This document shows positions 1 through 7,060 of a stretch of DNA of 8,529 nucleotides, one piece after another. How positions within the stretch are numbered: position 1 is the stretch's first letter; every line of letters starts with the position of its first letter. Source of the stretch: Candidatus Zixiibacteriota bacterium (GTDB lineage Bacteria; Zixibacteria; MSB-5A5; JAABVY01); assembly GCA_011777135.1 (NCBI GenBank), contig JAABVY010000103.1, positions 9,531 to 18,059 on the forward strand, in the 5' to 3' direction. The notes below the pieces were generated by a model that made no database searches, was not told where the DNA came from, and was given only the letters and a program-made list of their open reading frames with translations. The position numbers were made by a program, and so were the translations under genes.

Positions 1-303
1 GAAGCGACGATATTCGATTTGATGAGAGCCTTCAAGGAAGCGCTTGAAAACCTGGAAAACGACATTTACCATACAGTCAGGATAGAGGACGTCAGTATTG
101 AGGAGAGAGTCGAAATAATAGAAAGAATGTTGAGCGAGAGGGGCCAGGCATCTTTTCAGGAGCTCTACTCGGACAGCCCCTACCGTCTGGTTGTGATTGT
201 GACCTTCCTGGCAATTCTGGAACTGATAAAACTCAATCGTCTGGTCTTAAGGCAGGCCATACCCTTTGGGCCGATAAGGATATATTTGAATAAAAATGAG
301 TAA
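1..303 (+). CDS. scpA: Segregation and condensation protein A, C-terminal part (5' end outside window)
   Basis: ScpA is the kleisin subunit of the bacterial SMC-ScpAB condensin, bridging the SMC heads and binding ScpB to compact and segregate chromosomes in the nucleoid. The frame is open from base 1, so the start lies upstream; 100 residues are visible. The visible part fits the kleisin C-terminal region. A helical stretch with FDLMRAFKEALE is followed by the linker VSIEERVEIIERML. The winged-helix end contains the block VVIVTFLAILELIKLNRLVL and then PFGPIRIYL, which matches the family pattern of a conserved TFLALLEL helix and a final beta strand. Its stop overlaps the scpB start by 8 bases, so the two are probably translationally coupled, as expected for two subunits of one complex. 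The apparent ATG at 22 is internal, not a start. Confidence 0.93.
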   Translation, partial: EATIFDLMRAFKEALENLENDIYHTVRIEDVSIEERVEIIERMLSERGQASFQELYSDSPYRLVVIVTFLAILELIKLNRLVLRQAIPFGPIRIYLNKNE

Positions 304-1033
304 AGATTTAACTGAAGAACTGACAGAAGAATTAACCGAACGAATGAATTTGACCGAGGCTTTGCTATTCGCCTCTCCCGAACCGCTTGATTATAGGAAG
401 ATATCCCGCTTTTTGGGCAGGCTCACAAAGGCTCAGGTGAATGAGGTTATACAGGCGCTTAATGAAAGGTACACCGAGGGCGGACATTCGTTCCGGATAC
501 GTGAAATCGCCGACGGTTATCAGCTCTGCCTATTACCCAACATGACCATGGCGGTAGAAAAATTCCTGAAGCGTCAGCGGGAACGCAGGCTCACCCAGGC
601 CGGCCTCGAGACCCTCGCGGTTATTGCCTACAAGCAACCCGTTACCAAGGGTGAGATAGAACACATCCGTGGGGTGGCGGTTGACGGCCCTTTGAATACT
701 CTGCTCGAAAGGAAGCTGGTGACAATTGCGGGCCGTGCCGAAAAAGTCGGCCATCCATTATTGTATGGGACGACCAAAAAGTTTCTCGAGTATTTTGGAT
801 TGAAAAATCTAAAAGAGCTGCCGAGAATAGAAGAATTTGCCGAAGCATATAAAGTAAAGAAAAAATCCTCTCAACAGGAGCTCACTTTAAGCGAGGATGA
901 GGGGGGCGATAAGAAAGAACCCAGGTCCAGACTAAAATTCGTGATGAAAGCACCGGAGGAGGATCAGGAAAGTGAGGAGCCCCCGATTGAGGGTGAGGAG
1001 GCTCCTGTGGAACGTCATGATGAGGCTGAATAA
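296..1033 (+). CDS. scpB: Segregation and condensation protein B
   Basis: ScpB forms a dimer of tandem winged-helix domains that binds ScpA within the SMC condensin. The protein has 245 residues. The first winged helix spans about 17-95 (LTEALLFASPEPL near its start) and the second about 97-176. The second carries the family signature: LETLAVIAYKQPVTKGEIE, then IRGVAVDGPLNTLLERKL, then YGTTKKFLEYFGL. Residues 180-245 form a charged, Glu-rich, probably disordered tail longer than in many ScpB proteins. The start is uncertain. ATG 296 overlaps scpA by 8 bases and has AAGGA about 15 bases upstream. ATG 344 would give MNLTEALLF, close to typical family N-termini. The 16 extra residues are a low-complexity LTEE repeat, so the shorter start is possible. 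The 3' end overlaps rluB. Confidence 0.95.
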   Translation: MSKDLTEELTEELTERMNLTEALLFASPEPLDYRKISRFLGRLTKAQVNEVIQALNERYTEGGHSFRIREIADGYQLCLLPNMTMAVEKFLKRQRERRLTQAGLETLAVIAYKQPVTKGEIEHIRGVAVDGPLNTLLERKLVTIAGRAEKVGHPLLYGTTKKFLEYFGLKNLKELPRIEEFAEAYKVKKKSSQQELTLSEDEGGDKKEPRSRLKFVMKAPEEDQESEEPPIEGEEAPVERHDEAE

Positions 1034-1739
1034 ATTTTTATCTCGCTGTGGTGTCGCCTCCCGAAGGCAGGCGGATGAGATGATCCTGGCGGGAAGAGTT
1101 ACTGTTAATGGCGAGAAAATCACCAAGCTTGGTCTGATAATTGATGAAATCAATGACGTTGTTCGTGTTGATGAGGAAACCGTCCGCCTTCCGGCCGAAG
1201 AATCCTATGTGGTTTTGAATAAACCCAAGGGCTTTATTTCCAGCCTGGCAGATAGATACAACCGCCCCACTGTAATAGACCTGATTAAAGGTGTGAAAGA
1301 CCGTGTTTATCCGGTAGGACGACTTGACCTTGACACAGAAGGAATATTGCTCCTGACCAATGACGGCGAATTGGCCTATCGGCTGGCGCATCCCAAATTC
1401 GATATAAAGAAGGAATATGTGGTCACCATAAAGGGTCTCTTTCCCGAACATCTCACCGAAAAGCTGGAACAGGGAGTGAAGCTGGAAGACGGCTACGTGG
1501 CCAGATCAAAGGCCAAGGTTCTATCGGCCAATGAATCCAACTCCGTTCTCCAGATGGAACTGACAGAGGGCAAGAAAAGGGAGATCAAGAGAATTTTCGC
1601 GGCTCTGGGATATAATGTAAAAAGTCTGAAAAGAATTCGTTTTGCAGATATTTCGGTTGAGGGGATGCGCCCGGGAAGCTGGCGCTACTTGAATCGTAAA
1701 GAGGTTTTGAAATTGAGGCGCAAGGTCGGGTTGCATTAA
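1017..1739 (+). CDS. rluB: 23S rRNA pseudouridine synthase, RsuA/RluB family
   Basis: This family converts a specific uridine of ribosomal RNA to pseudouridine; RluB-type members act on the peptidyl-transferase region of 23S rRNA. With the chosen start it has 240 residues, normal for the family. An S4 RNA-binding domain occupies about residues 2-60 (MRLNKFLSRCGVASRRQAD). The catalytic domain carries the motif GRLDLDTEGILLLTNDG at about 101-117, whose aspartate (D104) is the expected catalytic residue. A later GKKREIKRIFAALGY segment matches the usual C-terminal motif. The frame is open back to an ATG at 972, but the family begins with MRLNKFL, so ATG 1017 (or 1020) is preferred, with GAGGAGG at 995-1001 upstream. 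It overlaps the scpB end by 17 bases. Placement directly after scpAB favours RluB over RsuA or RluE, though substrate specificity is inferred. Confidence 0.93.
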   Translation: MMRLNKFLSRCGVASRRQADEMILAGRVTVNGEKITKLGLIIDEINDVVRVDEETVRLPAEESYVVLNKPKGFISSLADRYNRPTVIDLIKGVKDRVYPVGRLDLDTEGILLLTNDGELAYRLAHPKFDIKKEYVVTIKGLFPEHLTEKLEQGVKLEDGYVARSKAKVLSANESNSVLQMELTEGKKREIKRIFAALGYNVKSLKRIRFADISVEGMRPGSWRYLNRKEVLKLRRKVGLH

Positions 1740-1767
1740 ATCCCGAGATCTTTCACTCTTCAATAGA

Positions 1768-2448
1768 ATGTCTTCTTCCACAAAAATAATTGCTATTGAC
1801 GGCCCGGCCGGCTCCGGCAAATCGACAACCGCCAGACTGGTTGCGAAAAAGCTGGGTTTTATCTTCCTCGATACCGGCGCCATGTACCGTGCTGTTACAC
1901 TACTTGCTCTGGAAAAAAAAGTGCCGCTGTCAGATGCTGATGCGCTTGAGGACGTAGCGGCCTCCGTGCAGATTGATTTTAAGGATGATGAAGAAGGGCA
2001 AAAAGTGTTTGCCAATGGCAGGGATATAAGCTCGGAGATTAGATCGCCCGAGGTCACAGCCGCCGTCAGCGAGGTCTCGGCTCACGCCGGTGTGAGACGG
2101 CATATGGTTGCCAAGCAGAGAGAAATAGGGAAGAAGTATGATATTGTAGCGGAAGGACGTGATACGACCAGTGTGGTCTTCCCGAATGCAACATTGAAGA
2201 TTTACCTTTTGGCCTCAATCGAAGAGAGAGCCAGGCGGAGGGTGATTGATTTTCAGCGGATGGGAAAGGTCACCACAGTCCAGGAGCAGATCAAAGCCAT
2301 TCAAGCCAGGGATGAATATGATTCCGACAGGCAGAATTCCCCTCTCAAACAAACATCCGACTCAATCCCGGTTGACACCACGCATCTTACTATCGAGGAT
2401 CAGGTTAATGAAATTATCAATCTTTTCAGAGAAAAGACAGGCGCATGA
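1768..2448 (+). CDS. cmk: Cytidylate kinase
   Basis: Cytidylate kinase phosphorylates CMP and dCMP to the diphosphates using ATP, in the cytoplasm, feeding CTP and dCTP pools and recycling CMP from phospholipid synthesis. The 226-residue length is typical. The P-loop GPAGSGKST lies at residues 12-20, followed by LDTGAMYRAVTL. The CMP-binding EGRD motif is at 129-132, and the RDEYDSDR motif (R181, D185, R188) fits the family's conserved nucleotide-contact region. The segment after EGRD reads TTSVVFP where the family usually has (I/M)GTVVFP, a substitution next to the active site; the other motifs look intact, so the enzyme is probably active. It starts 28 bases after rluB without an obvious Shine-Dalgarno sequence, and its TGA overlaps the plsC ATG. 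Confidence 0.96.
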   Translation: MSSSTKIIAIDGPAGSGKSTTARLVAKKLGFIFLDTGAMYRAVTLLALEKKVPLSDADALEDVAASVQIDFKDDEEGQKVFANGRDISSEIRSPEVTAAVSEVSAHAGVRRHMVAKQREIGKKYDIVAEGRDTTSVVFPNATLKIYLLASIEERARRRVIDFQRMGKVTTVQEQIKAIQARDEYDSDRQNSPLKQTSDSIPVDTTHLTIEDQVNEIINLFREKTGA

Positions 2449-3062
2449 AACCCTTCTATAGATTTTCGAGTGCCGTGGCCCGTATATTTGCTAAAATATT
2501 TTACGGGGTTAGAGTTTATGGCGAAGAGAATCTGAACTTCGAAGGGCCGGCGCTAATAGCCGCCAATCATATCTCGCTGTTTGATCCGCCGCTTATGGGA
2601 GCAATGATACCGTTTGAAATCCATTTTATGGCCAAATCGGAGCTTTTTAAAAATCTGCTCTTTGGCAAACTGATAAGCGCTCTCAACGCCTTTCCTGTAA
2701 AGAGAGGCAGGATTGACCGTAATGCCCTACGGATTTCGGGTGAGATACTGAGCGCGGGTGGTAGAATTCTGGTTTTTCCGGAGGGGACGCGTCAGAAAAG
2801 CGGAATACTGGCCAGTCCTCGCCCCGGGTCTGCAAAACTCGCGGTTGATTACAATGTTCCGGTTTTGCCGGTCTGCATAATGAATTCAAACCGCTTGAGG
2901 CATCTCATTTTCTCCCGCAGACATCTCAAAGTCTGCTACGGCAGGCCTATCGACACCGCCAATTTCATGCCTGACGCAAGGTCTAAAGACCGTATCTACG
3001 CTCTCTCAGACCGGATAATGGCCGAGATAAAAAACTTGCAGGAATTCCTGAAAACTGTTTAA
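2445..3062 (+). CDS. plsC: 1-acyl-sn-glycerol-3-phosphate acyltransferase (PlsC family)
   Basis: PlsC-type enzymes transfer an acyl group to lysophosphatidic acid, giving phosphatidic acid at the cytoplasmic face of the inner membrane, an early step of phospholipid synthesis. The 205-residue protein shows the acyltransferase blocks in order. NHISLFD has catalytic H42 and D47. AFPVKRG lies at about 82-88. FPEGTR at 111-116 is the glycerol-phosphate binding block. VLPVCIMNSN is the fourth block. The N-terminal 20 residues are hydrophobic and basic and may sit on the membrane, but there is no clear signal peptide. ATG overlaps the cmk stop (ATGA), implying translational coupling; cmk-plsC pairs are common. 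The exact acyl acceptor cannot be proven from sequence, as the family also includes other lysophospholipid acyltransferases. Confidence 0.92.
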   Translation: MKPFYRFSSAVARIFAKIFYGVRVYGEENLNFEGPALIAANHISLFDPPLMGAMIPFEIHFMAKSELFKNLLFGKLISALNAFPVKRGRIDRNALRISGEILSAGGRILVFPEGTRQKSGILASPRPGSAKLAVDYNVPVLPVCIMNSNRLRHLIFSRRHLKVCYGRPIDTANFMPDARSKDRIYALSDRIMAEIKNLQEFLKTV

Positions 3063-3182
3063 AAGGGGCCATTCTTATCCAAATGCATTCACATTTATTT
3101 CGTAGATCAGTTGATTGTTTAAAATCATTTTTCGATTATTTTCAGGCGGGAATAATCAGGCTTTCAGGGCGCTTTTGGAAGA

Positions 3183-3195
3183 CTGATAATATCAG
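3183..3195. promoter_or_regulatory. 13-base palindrome upstream of the rpsA promoter, possible operator
   Basis: The bases read CTGATA-A-TATCAG, a perfect inverted repeat with 6-base arms around one central A. It ends 19 bases before the predicted -35 hexamer of rpsA, where activator or repressor sites often lie. No known regulator motif is recognised. It could be chance in this AT-rich gap. Confidence 0.3.
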
Positions 3196-3214
3196 GTTTA
3201 TTTCGCAAAATCGA

Positions 3215-3244
3215 TTGACAAACCCGAAATTTTGATTATATACT
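3215..3244 (+). promoter_or_regulatory. Predicted sigma-70-type promoter of rpsA
   Basis: A perfect TTGACA (-35) lies at 3215-3220 and TATACT, one mismatch from the TATAAT consensus, at 3239-3244, with an 18-base spacer. A start site near 3251 would give a leader of about 45 bases before the rpsA ATG. This is the best promoter match noticed in the window. Its position in the 234-base gap after plsC means rpsA need not depend on the upstream operon. Confidence 0.75.
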
Positions 3245-3276
3245 CGCTAACCCTTTCAAGGGCAATGCTTGTTTTT

Positions 3277-3284
3277 AAAGGAGG
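3277..3284 (+). promoter_or_regulatory. Strong Shine-Dalgarno sequence of rpsA
   Basis: AAAGGAGG lies 12 bases before the ATG at 3297, a near-perfect anti-16S match at slightly long spacing. It fixes the rpsA start in preference to the open frame upstream on other registers. Notably, E. coli rpsA lacks such a strong site, so translational control of this gene may differ (the E. coli comparison is background knowledge). Confidence 0.75.
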
Positions 3285-3296
3285 AATTACCGTAAA

Positions 3297-5525
3297 ATGG
3301 CAGAAAGTGCTGAAAAAAAGAAAAAAACTGCTAAGCGAACAGGAGGTGGTAAAAAGGCTTCAAAGAAAACCAGTCCGAAGGATAAAAAGCAAAAGTCAAC
3401 CACCCAGAAAAAGCGCTCAAAGGTTGAAGAGCGTGCATCACGTCTGGTAACCGAAGTAGCTGGAGATGTCGAAACTCAAGAGACTAAACGGCGCCGACGT
3501 GTAGCTAAAAAGGCTGAGCAGAAGCCCGCTAAGCCTGTTGAGGAGGAAATTGAGACAGTCGAATCGATGAAACTTACCGATCTCGATGATTCCGATTACG
3601 AATCAGCCGAGTATGAAGAGCTGATGAAGATGTATGAGGAGACTCTTTCAGATTTGAGGGAGGGCGAGATTATAAACGGTAAGGTTCTGGGGGTGACGCG
3701 CGACGACATCATTGTAGATGTTGGATTCAAATCGGAGGGTATAATTCCCATCGAGGAATTCCCGGAGCCGGTTAATGTCTCGGTCGGTGATGAGATCGAG
3801 GTGTATCTGGATGCCTTCGAGGACCAGAACGGCCAATTGGTGCTCTCCAAGCGCAAAGCTGATTTTCTGCGGGTTTGGGATCGAATCCGCGAATCCTATG
3901 AATCCGGAGAACTGGTTCCCGGCCGGGTTAGCCGCAGAATTAAGGGCGGTCTGGTAGTGGATCTGTTTGGGGTTGATGCTTTCCTTCCCGGATCGCAGGT
4001 CGCACTCAGGCAGGTGCCCAATTTTGACGAGCTCGTTGGCAGGGAGATGGAGCTGAAGATCATCAAACTCAACAAAAACCGCAGAAATATTGTGGTTTCA
4101 CGGCGCGTTGTGCTGGAGCAGGAGCGAGAAGAGCTCCGCAGCAAACTGCTGTCGGAAATCGAGGCCGGACAGGTCAGGGAAGGTGTGGTCAAGAATATCA
4201 CCGACTTTGGCGTGTTTATAGACCTCGGCGGAGTTGATGGTCTCCTGCACATTACTGATATGTCATGGGGCCGTATTTCTCATCCCTCGGAGATGGTCTC
4301 CCTGGGCGAGACTATCAATGTCAAGATTCTTGATTTCGACAAGGAAACGGGCCGTATATCTCTGGGTCTGAAGCAGCTTTCACCTTATCCGTGGGAAAAT
4401 ATTGAAGAGAAGTACCCGGTTGGAAAGCGTATCGAGGGCCTGGTTGTATCATTAACAGATTACGGCGCATTCATCGAACTCGAGAAAGGCATTGAAGGAC
4501 TCATACATATATCAGAGATGTCCTGGACTCAACATATCAAACACCCCTCAAAGATAATGCAGGTGGGCGATAAGATTGAGGCGGTAGTTCTTTCAGTGGA
4601 CAAGGAAAACGAGAAGATTTCGCTTGGGCTCAAGCAGCTTGTCGAGGATCCCTGGAAGACGATTGATGAGAAATATCCGGTCGGCATGAAGCTCAAGGGC
4701 CGGGTTAGAAACTTAACGACATTCGGCGCATTTATCGAGCTCGAAGAGGGTATCGACGGCCTGATTCATATTTCCGACATGTCCTGGACCAAGCGTATCC
4801 AGCATCCCTCGGAGATTATGAAGAAGGGTGATGTTGTTGATGTTGTTGTACTTAAAATAGATAAGGAAAACCGCAGAATCTCTCTGGGCCATAAGCAGCT
4901 CTTTGACGATCCGTGGCCGAATCTTTCAAAGAATTACGCAGTCGGCGCCGATGTGCTCGGTACGGTTGTGCGCATCCTTGACCGCGGTGTGATAGTCGAG
5001 CTGCCGGGCGGAGTTGAGGGTTTTGTTCCAACCAACCAGCTCGGTAAGGAAGATCTGGCCAAGCCCGAGGAAGCGTTTAAAATTGGCGATGAGCTGCCCT
5101 TGCAGGTGATCGAGTTCGATCAGCCTGGACGCAGGATTGTACTCTCGGTCGACGCTTATTACAAGAAGCGCGAGAGGGATGAGCTGGAGCAGTTCCTTGC
5201 CAAGCACCCAACCAAGACTGTGGGTATGGATGAGTTTGCGGGCGAGGAAGTAAAGGAAGCCGAGAAGGGTGAGGAAACCGCGCCCGTCGAAGAAAAAAGA
5301 CCTGAACTTCCGGAAACCGAAGCTCAGCAGGCTGAAGCTGAGGAGGAGAAGAAGCCGGAAAAAGCTTCGGCTCCTGAAGAAGCACAGGCTAAGGAAGAGG
5401 AGAAGAAGACGGATGAGACTCCCGCTCCTGAAGCACAGGCTCAGGAAGAAGCGGAAGGAGCTACGGAAGAGACTTCTGAGTCTGCGGAATCTGAAGAAGG
5501 TGAGGAAAAACCACCTTCAGAATAA
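3297..5525 (+). CDS. rpsA: Ribosomal protein S1, six S1 domains with long N- and C-terminal extensions
   Basis: S1 binds mRNA on the 30S subunit and helps load it for translation initiation. This version has 742 residues, against about 557 in E. coli. Six S1 (OB-fold) domains start near residues 123, 204, 291, 376, 463 and 550. Domains 1 and 2 are divergent, as in ribosome-binding S1 domains. Domains 3-5 are close copies with the pattern FGxFI(D/E)L, then GLxHI(S/T)(D/E)MSW; domain 6 is weaker (GVEGFVPTNQL). Residues 1 to about 80 are rich in Lys/Arg (EKKKKTAKR, TKRRRRVAKK) and lead into an acidic linker at 83-120. Residues from about 640 to the end are Glu/Ala/Pro/Lys-rich and probably disordered. 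It has its own promoter and a terminator. The neighbourhood cmk-plsC-rpsA is conserved in many bacteria, often with ispH between, which is absent here. Confidence 0.96.
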   Translation: MAESAEKKKKTAKRTGGGKKASKKTSPKDKKQKSTTQKKRSKVEERASRLVTEVAGDVETQETKRRRRVAKKAEQKPAKPVEEEIETVESMKLTDLDDSDYESAEYEELMKMYEETLSDLREGEIINGKVLGVTRDDIIVDVGFKSEGIIPIEEFPEPVNVSVGDEIEVYLDAFEDQNGQLVLSKRKADFLRVWDRIRESYESGELVPGRVSRRIKGGLVVDLFGVDAFLPGSQVALRQVPNFDELVGREMELKIIKLNKNRRNIVVSRRVVLEQEREELRSKLLSEIEAGQVREGVVKNITDFGVFIDLGGVDGLLHITDMSWGRISHPSEMVSLGETINVKILDFDKETGRISLGLKQLSPYPWENIEEKYPVGKRIEGLVVSLTDYGAFIELEKGIEGLIHISEMSWTQHIKHPSKIMQVGDKIEAVVLSVDKENEKISLGLKQLVEDPWKTIDEKYPVGMKLKGRVRNLTTFGAFIELEEGIDGLIHISDMSWTKRIQHPSEIMKKGDVVDVVVLKIDKENRRISLGHKQLFDDPWPNLSKNYAVGADVLGTVVRILDRGVIVELPGGVEGFVPTNQLGKEDLAKPEEAFKIGDELPLQVIEFDQPGRRIVLSVDAYYKKRERDELEQFLAKHPTKTVGMDEFAGEEVKEAEKGEETAPVEEKRPELPETEAQQAEAEEEKKPEKASAPEEAQAKEEEKKTDETPAPEAQAQEEAEGATEETSESAESEEGEEKPPSE
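5369..5441 (+). repeat. Imperfect direct repeat in the rpsA tail
   Basis: The stretch GCTCCTGAAGAAGCACAGGC at 5370-5389 recurs at 5424-5440 with one AAG triplet missing. Both copies encode an APE(E)AQA unit within the Glu/Ala-rich tail of S1. Because the difference is a whole codon, the frame is kept. Such repeats fit growth and shrinkage of a disordered tail by slippage or recombination. Confidence 0.6.
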
Positions 5526-5543
5526 ATTATTCTTTTCAAATCA

Positions 5544-5573
5544 AACGGGCGGTAATTTCCGCCCGTTTTTTTT
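5544..5573 (+). terminator. Intrinsic terminator of rpsA
   Basis: AACGGGCGG at 5544-5552 pairs perfectly with CCGCCCGTT at 5559-5567 around the 6-base loop TAATTT. A run of eight T starts at 5566. The hairpin is GC-rich and lies 18 bases after the rpsA stop. It should end the rpsA transcript and separate it from mtaB, whose start is only 41 bases further on. Confidence 0.93.
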
Positions 5574-5600
5574 CTGAAAAATCCTGTTTTGATTTAAATT

Positions 5601-5605
5601 GAGGT
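5601..5605 (+). promoter_or_regulatory. Shine-Dalgarno sequence deciding the GTG start of mtaB
   Basis: GAGGT lies 9 bases before GTG 5615. The protein then begins with PKVSLYTVGCKLNQYE, exactly where family members begin, so GTG rather than a downstream ATG is the start. Confidence 0.65.
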
Positions 5606-5614
5606 ATACCGGCG

Positions 5615-6889
5615 GTGCCAAAAGTTTCCTTGTATACAGTTGGCTGCAAGCTGAATCAGTATGAAACTGAGCTTATTGCGCAGAAGATGATCGACCTTGG
5701 GTTCGAACGAGTCGATTGGGCCGAGAGAGCTGACATTTATATTATCAACAGTTGCAGCGTAACCCTGAAAGCGGCCGCAGATTCAAGACGGAAGCTATTC
5801 GCTGCAAAACGCTCTGCGCCCGATGCCAAAGTAGTAATTACCGGCTGTTATGCTCAGATTCAGCCGGAGCTTCTGGATGGCATGCCTGACGTCGACCTGG
5901 TTGTGTCAAATGATAATAAGGATAAGATCATCTCCATGATATCACAGTTCTACCCCGAGATGAGAGCTGATCAATATGAGAATGGCAACCCAGCGCTGAG
6001 ATCATTATACAAACACAGCCGGGCGCTTATAAAAATACAGGACGGCTGCAATCAGAAATGCAGTTATTGCGTGATACCGCTGGGACGCGGTGAGGAGAGG
6101 TCGCGCGATTTCAGGGATATCATCGAAGAAATCAGGCTGGTATCATCAAATCAATACAAAGAAGCAATCCTGACCGGGGTGCATATTGGACGCTATAAGT
6201 TTGAAGGGAATAATCTAACTTCATTGCTGAGTCGAATTCTTGATGAAACTGACATCGAGAGAATTCGCCTGTCATCGGTAGAGGTAAATGAAATTAGCGA
6301 TGAACTTATAAAGCTCTGCGCCGAAAATAATAGAATTTGCCCGCATTTTCATATCCCTCTGCAGAGCGGGTCCGACAGAATTCTCCGTTCAATGAATCGT
6401 CCTTACAGAACTGAGCGATACAAAGCTGTAATCGAGAGGTTGAAATCGAAGGTTGCCAATTCCATGGTCGGTGCTGATATCATTGTAGGATTTCCGGGTG
6501 AGGAAGATGATGATTTCGGGAAAACCATGGAATTTGTGGATAATAGTAAAATTGATTATCTGCATGTATTCAGCTACTCGGATCATCCCCGGGCCAGGAG
6601 CTTCAATTTCGATAGAAAAGTCGCCGGAAATACTATCAAGGACCGCAACAAAATCCTGACAGACCTCGGACATCGCAAATGGAATGAATTCCTTGAATCG
6701 CAGTTGAAAAGGGAATTGCCGGTATTATTTGAGAAACGCTTTACTAAAGATTCGGGTCTTCTGACCGGATTATCTGACAACTATATCCGTGTGGAATGCT
6801 CCGGCGGGGCAGAGAGCTTCAATACGATTCAGAAGGTCAGACCCAAAGAAATTATCGATGGACATATTAGGGGCGAATTGAAACAATAA
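5615..6889 (+). CDS. mtaB: tRNA (N6-threonylcarbamoyladenosine37-C2)-methylthiotransferase
   Basis: MtaB is a radical-SAM methylthiotransferase that turns t6A37 into ms2t6A in tRNAs reading ANN codons, which supports decoding accuracy. The 424 residues show the three-domain layout. The N-terminal methylthiotransferase domain has cysteines C11, C47 and C78 for the auxiliary iron-sulfur cluster. The radical-SAM domain carries CxxxCxxC at C145, C149 and C152 (CNQKCSYC). The C-terminal TRAM-like RNA-binding domain runs from about 365 (LPVLFEKR, then DNYIRVEC). The motif GCKLNQYETE points to the MtaB subgroup rather than MiaB or RimO. It starts at GTG, 41 bases after the rpsA terminator, so it needs its own weak promoter or readthrough; I could not identify a convincing promoter. 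Confidence 0.92.
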   Translation: MPKVSLYTVGCKLNQYETELIAQKMIDLGFERVDWAERADIYIINSCSVTLKAAADSRRKLFAAKRSAPDAKVVITGCYAQIQPELLDGMPDVDLVVSNDNKDKIISMISQFYPEMRADQYENGNPALRSLYKHSRALIKIQDGCNQKCSYCVIPLGRGEERSRDFRDIIEEIRLVSSNQYKEAILTGVHIGRYKFEGNNLTSLLSRILDETDIERIRLSSVEVNEISDELIKLCAENNRICPHFHIPLQSGSDRILRSMNRPYRTERYKAVIERLKSKVANSMVGADIIVGFPGEEDDDFGKTMEFVDNSKIDYLHVFSYSDHPRARSFNFDRKVAGNTIKDRNKILTDLGHRKWNEFLESQLKRELPVLFEKRFTKDSGLLTGLSDNYIRVECSGGAESFNTIQKVRPKEIIDGHIRGELKQ

Positions 6890-7041
6890 CTGCATTTGCT
6901 GCAATCCCATTCTCAAACCTCATTTATATCTAACTGGTATGCCAAGTCTCAACCCACGGGAACGCTGAAGAAAATCTTTCCCGACCGATAGAAAATATTT
7001 CCGCTAAGACACTGCGACGACCTTTCCACAAATAATCATAA

Positions 7042-7060
7042 TCTATTATCGCATAATAGA
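7042..7060. repeat. AT-rich inverted repeat with 8-base arms
   Basis: TCTATTAT and ATAATAGA are exact reverse complements around CGC. The stem is too AT-rich, and lacks a T run, for a terminator, so a protein-binding site is more plausible than an RNA hairpin. It lies about 150 bases after mtaB and 500 before the sigma start, so its target is unclear. Confidence 0.4.

Noticed and set aside
972..1016. Extended N-terminus for the pseudouridine synthase from ATG 972
   Set aside because: The extra 15 residues overlap scpB and do not resemble the family, whose proteins begin at the MRLNKFL segment encoded from 1020.
1038..2057. Long minus-strand frames opposite rluB and cmk
   Set aside because: They mirror well-supported genes and show no family features.
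2246..2461. Plus-strand frame of 71 codons inside the cmk end
   Set aside because: It lies wholly over conserved cmk motifs in another frame and has an Arg/Pro/Ser-rich shadow composition.
3063..3182. Terminator or leader RNA after plsC
   Set aside because: Only weak, AT-rich self-complementarity is present, without a GC stem followed by a T run and without any recognisable riboswitch core.
5077..5577. Overlapping frames on both strands across the rpsA tail
   Set aside because: The Glu/Lys-rich repetitive tail produces long open shadows in other frames (Arg/Leu/Lys-rich or Pro/Ser-rich); none has a ribosome site or motif.
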